NCBI GenBank assembly: GCA_964019415.1
Contig: OZ025870.1
Coordinates: forward strand, 1,202,001 to 1,266,000
Direction of reading: 5' to 3'
Source: Ianthella basta
Lineage: Eukaryota > Porifera > Demospongiae > Verongiida > Ianthellidae
Length of the DNA stretch: 64,000 nt
Position numbers and translations under genes: made by a program. The stretch's first letter is position 1; every line of letters starts with the position of its first letter. The notes below the pieces were generated by a model. It saw only the letters and a list, made by a program, of their open reading frames with translations, ran no database searches and was not told the DNA's origin. Of this stretch, positions 62,156 to 64,000 are shown in pieces.

Positions 62156-62744
62156 TAGTCTCGTTCCCAGCTGCAGACCCTTCCGAAGTGCGCGCGAGGG
62201 GAGGAAGGGTCTGGTGAAAATAGACAGGTTCTCGTGACCGCTGCCGGAATGTGGGCAGCGCCAATCAGATTGCTAGTAGCGGAATATTGCGCAGTGTCTT
62301 ACCTCGCGAACGAGTTATAATTGCGAGTACGTACGTAAGCAGATTCGCAGTTGAAGAAGTGAGCGCAGCCATCTCCAGAGCAGCTAAAGAGCTTGGATAC
62401 AGACATTTGAAGGACAAACAGTACCAGGCAGTGTCGGAGTTCGCTTGCAGCAAAGACGTCTTCGTAACTCTGCCAACAGGCGGCGGAAAATCGCTCTGCT
62501 ATCCACCGTTGCCCGCTGTTCACGATGTTCTACGCCAGCGCGCCAGCCCTACCTCGACTGTCATCGTTGTGAGTCCCCTGCTCCGCACAAAATAGCAACT
62601 CGCAATCGAAGCGTTAGAGAAGCCGTAACTAATCACATGCAGCATTACGTCATCATCCATAATTACATTCCATTGTGCCCAAACTTCCTGCCGACTTTCA
62701 CCAGACCCTTCCTCCCCCACGGGAAGGGTCTGGGTACGAGACTA
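62156..62744 (+). mobile_element. TIR element carrying a RecQ-like helicase fragment
   Basis: Ends TAGTCTCGTTCCCAG...CAGACCCTTCC and, inverted, TAGTCTCGTACCCAGACCCT bound 589 bases; TA may be the target duplication. Inside, 62251-62595 encodes AISRAAKELGYRHLKDKQYQ, then VFVTLPTGGGKSLCYPPLP (Walker A of RecQ-type helicases) and VIVVSPLL (motif Ia), where it ends at a stop. The rest of the helicase is absent. The element is non-autonomous, and the gene piece is either a captured 5' exon or the remnant of a helicase-bearing element. Its termini resemble those of the 72-bp palindromes at 11350 and 41699. Confidence 0.7.
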
Positions 62745-62815
62745 ATTAATATCATGAATTTTATTACACTGATAAACCACTGTATATATATTGTTGCCCG
62801 TGCGTTTTCTCACAG

Positions 62816-63046
62816 ACATCGCTACTGCAGAGCAGGGGAGACTCCAATCATTCAGCACACACTGCGCTGCATTCAATGTAATCTGTACCTAAAGCGCGCC
62901 TCAGATGCTGGAGAGTATATACCACTAGTGTGTGGATACCGAACCAGCGTCAATTCGAACCCAGTCTCTATTCGAGACCTGGCCTCTGTTAATGAATTGC
63001 TGCTTGGGACCCCTGGCTTCTATACAGACAATTCGTGGCCATGCAG
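62816..63046 (+). CDS. Possible internal exon of an unrecognised gene
   Basis: Between a TTTTCTCACAG acceptor and a CAG|GTGTTG donor a 231-base open stretch reads GETPIIQHTLRCIQCNLYLK, then GEYIPLVCGYRTSVNSNPVS and VNELLLGTPGFYTDNSWPC. It has a CxxC pair and a composition unlike noncoding DNA here. Entry and exit are both phase 2. I recognise no family, and no neighbouring exon is visible before the window ends. Confidence 0.3.
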
Positions 63047-63239
63047 GTGTTGCTATGTAGGTAATCATGCAACTATAGGGTAGAGAAACCTTGTAAAGAT
63101 GCCAGCTCAGCTCTCTTGGGGACCATCACCTATTGTTATATTAATGTACAATTGGAACCCATGGCCATAGCAGCACAACATAGCTAATGGTGTCTGGCTT
63201 CCAGTGACTCAACACTCTTGAAGGACCATGCAGGTGTTG

Positions 63240-64000
63240 TTCTGATACATGAAATAAAATTTTAATTATGAGAAAAATGACATCTTCATGCCATACATGC
63301 ACATGCAGGTCTGTGGTCTGACTAAATTAACTAATAATAATAATTATTATGCACATGATTTTGTATAATTATATTCTATTATTCACTGATCTTTATCGAG
63401 ACAGAAATTAAATTAGCGAAACCATGACATGTCTGTTTATGACAGTCCAGAAGTATATACGTATAATTATGTATGATAACTTACAATCATACAGTGTCAA
63501 TTGAGGGGTGTGCATGCATGCGATGCTTTGACTTCAAGGGAACAGTTGAGCAAGCTTGTACCATAGATGCTTGTACGTAAGTGAGGACATGCACATGAAA
63601 TTGATCTATACTTCTCATATGATTACACAATAATTATTAATTTCACATCGACATCGACCCCAATATCCATGCCGCGTACAGTAGATTTCAACTGATTCAT
63701 TGACAAGCGTACACATATATTGTCATACAAAAGACAGAATTATACAATATACATAACAGTGTGTGAGTATATACAGTGTATCTGTACCCAGACACTGGAC
63801 AGTAGCCCCATATATATATATATGTTATACATGTACAGTATCTGCAGTTTGTTGAAGTATTAACACAGTGTGCACAGGAAAACTGCATGTGTTATACTGG
63901 TTGTATGTATCACCTTTGAAATCAGATAGTTTGTAATTACTTCAGTTTGGCAATGTTTAGTAGGGTCTGAAAAACTATACTGTCATGGTTTGGCCTCGAA
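63240..64000. other. AT-rich right edge, no feature recognised
   Basis: Contains ATAATTATTATT and TATATATATATA stretches only. Confidence 0.5.

Overview
The window looks like animal nuclear DNA, most plausibly a demosponge or another early-branching invertebrate. The reasons are spliced genes with short GT-AG introns, a full nuclear pore membrane gene, very abundant (GT)n/(CA)n microsatellites, frequent GCTAGCTA/ACGTACGT tracts, LINE remnants and MITE-like elements. The phylum is an inference; the eukaryotic nature is directly visible. All convincing host genes lie on the + strand.

Layout. Two things dominate. The first is one complete NUP210 (gp210) gene at 44794-61312; I could join 29 exons in phase into 1,962 residues. 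The second is a family of large paired-domain P-loop GTPases: five with open reading frames (GTPase-1 11575-14005, GTPase-2 21192-23679, GTPase-3 30518-32326, GTPase-4 35257-37479, GTPase-5 41924-44457) and at least four relics. Each GTPase has a degenerate N-terminal GTPase-like half followed by a homologous half with an intact P-loop. Most then have a death-fold C-terminal module: a Death-like domain on a separate exon in 1, 2 and 5, a CARD-like domain plus a CaaX-type C-terminus in 4, and none in 3.

The duplication unit is GTPase gene followed 260-390 bp downstream by the 5' end of NUP210. It has been copied repeatedly, leaving partial NUP210 copies at 1-1811, 14388-18705, 24028-24120, 26227-28579 and 37738-38800, plus three older exon-5 relics. 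Two long paralogous blocks are clear: about 1-8030 with 26567-34510, and about 10160-16130 with 40510-46530. Only the last NUP210 copy is complete.

Mobile DNA has edited the copies. One LINE replaces a GTPase body (3692-5146); other LINE pieces lie at 10640-11290 (-), 20200-20945 (+) and 40985-41640 (-). A TA-flanked MITE is present at two of three paralogous sites, and one copy carries a further nested insertion holding two captured exons. A 72-bp palindromic element sits in the promoters of GTPase-1 and -5, and an element with similar ends at 62156-62744 carries a piece of a RecQ-like helicase gene.

Functionally, NUP210 is a housekeeping nuclear-pore membrane protein. The GTPases resemble multi-copy innate-immune or cell-death GTPases (AIG1/GIMAP, GBP and IRG style) in architecture and in how they vary. 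The two groups are probably linked by duplication history rather than by pathway.
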